The position numbers were made by a program, and so were the translations under genes. This document shows, in pieces, positions 34,443 through 37,272 of a stretch of 37,272 nt of DNA; positions within the stretch are counted from its first letter, which is position 1; the number at the start of each line of letters is the position of its first letter. The stretch is taken from the NCBI GenBank assembly GCA_900540685.1, contig UQGS01000017.1, forward strand, positions 1-37,272, read 5' to 3'. The notes under the pieces were generated by a model that was not told the origin of the DNA, searched no databases, and was given only the letters and a program-made list of their open reading frames with translations. Origin of the DNA: an uncultured Catenibacterium sp. GTDB lineage: Bacteria; Bacillota_I; Bacilli_A; Erysipelotrichales; Coprobacillaceae.

Positions 34443-35391
34443 AACGCATACAAATATAAACAAGATATGCTGTATAAATAGCAAGCATCACAATACCCTG
34501 CCACTTAACAAGTTCTTTCTTCTTCCATGCAAATACCCATACAAGAGTACTTACTGCAATCAGAATAAATGTATCAATGATATTTTCAGCAATGATTGCA
34601 ACTGGACTAATTACCCCGGCAATACCTAATACAAGTAAGATATTAAAGATATTAGATCCAATCACGTTACCTAAAGCCATATCGATTTCATTCTTTCTAG
34701 CAGCGACAATAGAAGTCACAAGTTCAGGTAGACTTGTACCTAAAGCCACAATAGTTAAACCAATCAAGTTCTGACTTAATCCTAGCATTGTCGCAATGGC
34801 TGTAGCGCCTTCTACAACGAAATCACCACCAAATTTAATAGCAGCTGCACCACCAACAATATAGACAATACATTGCCATACTGGTAATAGTTTGATTTCT
34901 TCATCATTGTCTTCGCTTAATGCTTTATTTCTTGCCTGTAATGCTGAGTGGATCATCCATCCTAAATATGCCGCAAATAATACCATAAAGATTGCACTAT
35001 CTACTCGTCCTAGCATATTATCTAAACCAAATACAAGTAATAAAGCAGCACATATAATAGAGAATGGGAATTCTTTCTTTAATGTATCTGTAGAGACTGC
35101 AAGAGGTACAAATAGTGTACATACACCGCATACAACCATTAAGTTAAATAAGTTAGATCCTACTACATTGCTGACTGCAAGAGCGTTGTTGTTGCTCAAT
35201 GAGGCAGTGACACTGACTGCACATTCAGGTAAACTTGTACCCATTGCGACAATTGTAAGTCCAATGATCATTGAAGGAACTTTTAATCTTTTTGCGACAG
35301 AAGAACTTCCATCTACAAAGTAATCTGCACCCTTAATCAATAATACAAAACCAACAATTAATATAGCTAATTTCATCAAAGTATCAATCAT
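34441..35391 (-). CDS. calcium/sodium antiporter, YrbG type (CaCA family)
   Basis: 316-residue inner-membrane exchanger with about ten helices in two inverted halves. Both alpha repeats are present: GLTIVAMGTSLPECAVS with NVVGSNLFNL (44-84), and GLTIVALGTSLPELVTS with NVIGSNIFNI (about 207-250). The glutamates of the two GTSLPE motifs bind the cation. Between them a charged loop (LSEDNDEEIKLL) faces the cytoplasm. Single gene with its own promoter and terminator. Confidence 0.93.
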   Translation of the reverse strand: MIDTLMKLAILIVGFVLLIKGADYFVDGSSSVAKRLKVPSMIIGLTIVAMGTSLPECAVSVTASLSNNNALAVSNVVGSNLFNLMVVCGVCTLFVPLAVSTDTLKKEFPFSIICAALLLVFGLDNMLGRVDSAIFMVLFAAYLGWMIHSALQARNKALSEDNDEEIKLLPVWQCIVYIVGGAAAIKFGGDFVVEGATAIATMLGLSQNLIGLTIVALGTSLPELVTSIVAARKNEIDMALGNVIGSNIFNILLVLGIAGVISPVAIIAENIIDTFILIAVSTLVWVFAWKKKELVKWQGIVMLAIYTAYLVYICMR

Positions 35392-35425
35392 TTTTTCTCT
35401 TCCTTTATATATAAACTGATTAATA

Positions 35426-35454
35426 ATCTAACATTTTATTCTACTGTTAGTCAA
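35426..35454 (-). promoter_or_regulatory. promoter of the antiporter gene
   Basis: TTGACT (35449-35454), 17-base spacer, TTAGAT (35426-35431). The -10 is poor; the -35 is good. Confidence 0.55.
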
Positions 35455-35481
35455 TAGTATCCAACGATCGAAGTACATCTA

Positions 35482-35931
35482 TTATTTCATTATAATTTCG
35501 CGTGTGAGTTGACGATACTGACTGATTACTTGTTTGTTAAAAATCTGCTTCTGAATACCTGTTTTCGCATATAATTCTTTTTCATCAATTACCTTATTGA
35601 CAACTTCATCCATACCATCCGTACGATGATCACGATAACCATAAGAATCACCTAAAACATGATCATTTTCATCTAATAAGACAAAATCTACTGCCCAAGT
35701 ATCAATAGACATGCTGACAGGAATCTTGTTTAATTCCTTACACTTCTTCATCCCATTGATAATTTCATTAAATAAGTGTTCTGTATCCCAAAGTAATTTA
35801 CCCTCTACACGTTTCATTCCATTTTCGAAACGATAGATCTCTTCTAGTTCAATTTTTCCATCTTGAATACGGGCTAACATATGACGTCCACTAGAAGCTC
35901 CGATATCTACTGCAAGATAATACTGACTCAT
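35482..35931 (-). pseudogene. rhaB: rhamnulokinase, 3'-truncated
   Basis: The reading frame is a clear N-terminal third of an FGGY-family rhamnulokinase: YYLAVDIGASSGRHML with the phosphate loop, the LLWDTEHLFNEI segment, SIDTWAVDFVLLD, and GYRDHRTDGM, up to YAKTGIQKQIFN. Then 16 unrelated residues follow and the frame stops. It has about 149 residues where the family has about 470-490, and lacks the ATP-binding half, so it cannot be an active kinase. The start at 35931 has a strong AAGGAGGT site; an upstream ATG at 35949 is before that site. No other rhamnose genes are near. Confidence 0.85.
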
Positions 35932-35993
35932 TTCGCTTACCTCCTTCATTTATGTTTTTTTTGATGACTCTATTTTATGAGAAAGAAGAATGT

Positions 35994-36033
35994 AAAAAAA
36001 TGACAGTCTTTGACCACTAGACTGTCATTTTTT
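35994..36033. terminator. bidirectional terminator
   Basis: TGACAGTCT and AGACTGTCA, a perfect 9-bp stem extended by A-T pairs, with A/T runs on both sides. It lies between the rhaB fragment and the SWIM-protein remnant. Confidence 0.8.
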
Positions 36034-36040
36034 GCATTAG

Positions 36041-36062
36041 AAAAGTCCACCGGAGTGGACTT
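36041..36062 (-). terminator. terminator of the SWIM-protein remnant
   Basis: On the minus strand AAGTCCAC-TCCG-GTGGACTT followed by TTC, directly at the stop codon. Confidence 0.75.
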
Positions 36063-37140
36063 ATAGCTGGCTTAATTCATCCAGCATTGCGCTTCTGTTT
36101 TTATATTGAACCTTCCATCTCTTGATGATTTCATCAACTACTTTGTCACCACCAGTGATAGATTTCATGATTCTTAACTCTTCTACAATTTGGTAATAAT
36201 GTTTTCTACTTCCTTTAGATTCAGCCTGCTTTTCAACAGTTTCTTGATATACCTGAAGCAGCTGTTCAGGATATTTCTCACTAAGTATATCAGTATATTG
36301 ATGCAACAAATATTTATCATCACTTCTTAAGAGAACATCTATTAGCTGTTCATAGAGCTGTTCTGTTTCTAATATTTCACACAAGAACCTTCCAGGAGTA
36401 AGCTGTTCAATAATAGAATCTCTTTCCTTGATCCACTCTTTATCAGAATAGTGACTTCTCAGATCAATATAATCCTCTAAATTAGTATCATTGAAAAAGA
36501 GAATCAAATTCTTTAATTCTTTCCTATAAGCTTCTCTATTCCCCTGTTTTTTATAAACATCTTTCTTCATCATCATATCAAATTTCATAAGAGACTGGTT
36601 ATCATAATCAAACTCAATAAATTTATCAATATAACCCAAAGCTTTATCAAATTCCTTATTATCCATACAAGTATGGATACAATCCATTCTAATAGGGGGA
36701 TATCTCCAGTACTTTTCATGAACAGCACTTATCTCCTTCTTTGATGCAGGACTCTTTTTTAATAAATCAAGATACGTTGTCGCAAATCTTTCAAGTGCAT
36801 ATTCTCTATCTAAAATATCATTATGACTCTCTATGTAGTCTAACTGTCCTTTCATAAAATCAAGTTGATGTTTTAAAAATTCTTTACCTGGTAAACAATC
36901 AAAGAGTATTTCAAGAATCTGTTGTATATCGTAATAATCTTTTCTGCTGTTAAGATATTGTTTAAGTAAATTAAATGCCTCTATTCTTTCTAAGTCATCC
37001 ATACCCCTAATTATATTTGCCCATTCGCTTATAATAGTAATTGAAAGTATATGCGTTTCACCTTCATGATCTTCAATATCCAACTTATAGAATATATCAT
37101 AAGCTTTAATCAGAAATTCAAATGCAAGAGAATATTGCAA
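36061..37140 (-). pseudogene. 5'-truncated remnant of a SWIM zinc-finger protein
   Basis: About 359 residues of helical, repeat-like sequence ending KYKNRSAMLDELSQL after the HYYQIVEELRIMKSITGG segment. This is the typical C-terminal part of Firmicute SWIM zinc-finger proteins. No SWIM cysteines are present. The frame has no ATG: the earliest possible start is TTG at 37138-37140, with no ribosome binding site and an in-frame stop 6 codons before it. A terminator stands just upstream. The N-terminal half appears deleted. It resembles the helical part of the intact SWIM gene at 21.7-23.8 kb (the CLENRNSNKALEVVE type of repeat). Confidence 0.75.
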
Positions 37141-37166
37141 TGGTATTAAGTTAAGCGACTAAATGC

Positions 37167-37217
37167 CAAAAACCTCTTTGATTTTAAAATCAGAGAGGCT
37201 TTTTTATTTTTTTCGTC
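37167..37217. terminator. terminator upstream of the SWIM-protein remnant
   Basis: CCTCTTTGATTTT and AAAATCAGAGAGG form a long stem with one wobble; T-rich runs follow in both directions. It may end a minus-strand gene lying right of the window. Confidence 0.82.
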
Positions 37218-37253
37218 AAACTGTTGACAAATGATGAAAATCGTGCGGCTAGA

Positions 37254-37267
37254 AATGAATATTCATT
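37254..37267. promoter_or_regulatory. perfect 14-bp palindrome at the right edge
   Basis: AATGAATATTCATT, about 24 bases after a consensus TTGACA (37224-37229, plus strand). The position would overlap the -10/start region of a rightward promoter, and the sequence has the look of a TetR-type operator. No -10 of quality is seen. Confidence 0.35.
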
Positions 37268-37272
37268 CATTT

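Noticed and set aside
1..37272. CRISPR arrays, prophage, insertion sequences, rRNA
   Set aside because: No regularly spaced repeats, phage structural genes, transposase frames or rRNA sequence are seen; the only mobile-like candidate is the 33691-33950 element.

Overview
The window is AT-rich DNA from a low-GC Gram-positive bacterium. Gene content suggests a gut Firmicute near the Erysipelotrichia/Coprobacillaceae: single-chain clade-II PurL, a ZTP riboswitch, a B. subtilis-type EF-P loop, EFR1 ferrodoxin, PepV, and a SEC-C methionine aminopeptidase. This placement is inferred from gene content and style only; there is no rRNA in the window.

Layout. (1) 1-12.85 kb, minus strand: a nine-gene purine operon, fhs-purE-purC-purM-purN-purH-purD-purL-purB, tightly packed with short gaps or overlaps. 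It starts from one promoter, passes through a ZTP (pfl) riboswitch with an intrinsic terminator, and ends at a terminator after purB. purF and purK are not in the cluster. (2) 12.85-20.4 kb: a flavin-reductase-like protein, a Nudix hydrolase, dipeptidase PepV, tRNA-Leu(GAG) with an inverted repeat around its promoter, a short UvrA paralogue, an EFR1 flavodoxin/ferredoxin protein, a SEC-C methionine aminopeptidase, and a decayed YwqG/DUF1963 gene. (3) 20.4-25.85 kb: a MarR-TSUP operon with a palindromic operator, a protein with two SWIM zinc fingers, a MATE pump, and a divergent MerR-type gene with a frameshift. (4) 25.86-29.6 kb: hypB, an 893-residue multi-domain Fe-S/flavin oxidoreductase, then hypA. 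The two nickel-maturation genes flank the oxidoreductase, and no nickel enzyme is nearby. (5) 29.6-33.66 kb: a YnbB-type PLP enzyme, an SDR beside efp (possible EF-P-modifying reductase), and a PnuC-like transporter with an extra extracytoplasmic domain. (6) 33.66-37.27 kb: a 260-nt segment whose two ends pair with each other, directly upstream of pnuC and starting where a promoter would place the transcript 5' end; a frameshifted membrane-anchored XRE regulator; a Ca/Na antiporter; a truncated rhamnulokinase; and a 5'-truncated SWIM-protein remnant.

How it works together. The purine block is one metabolic unit. ZTP, which accumulates when 10-formyl-THF is short, would relieve termination and raise both Fhs (makes 10-formyl-THF) and the two enzymes that use it (PurN, PurH). 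The rest is a patchwork of single genes and short operons, each with its own promoter and terminator. Five loci are broken (19.7, 25.5, 34.0, 35.5 and 36.1 kb), which indicates either ongoing gene loss or, for the two single-base frameshifts, possible sequence error.

The most interesting items are the structured segment upstream of pnuC, the hypB-oxidoreductase-hypA operon, the efp-SDR pair, and the inverted repeat around the tRNA-Leu promoter.
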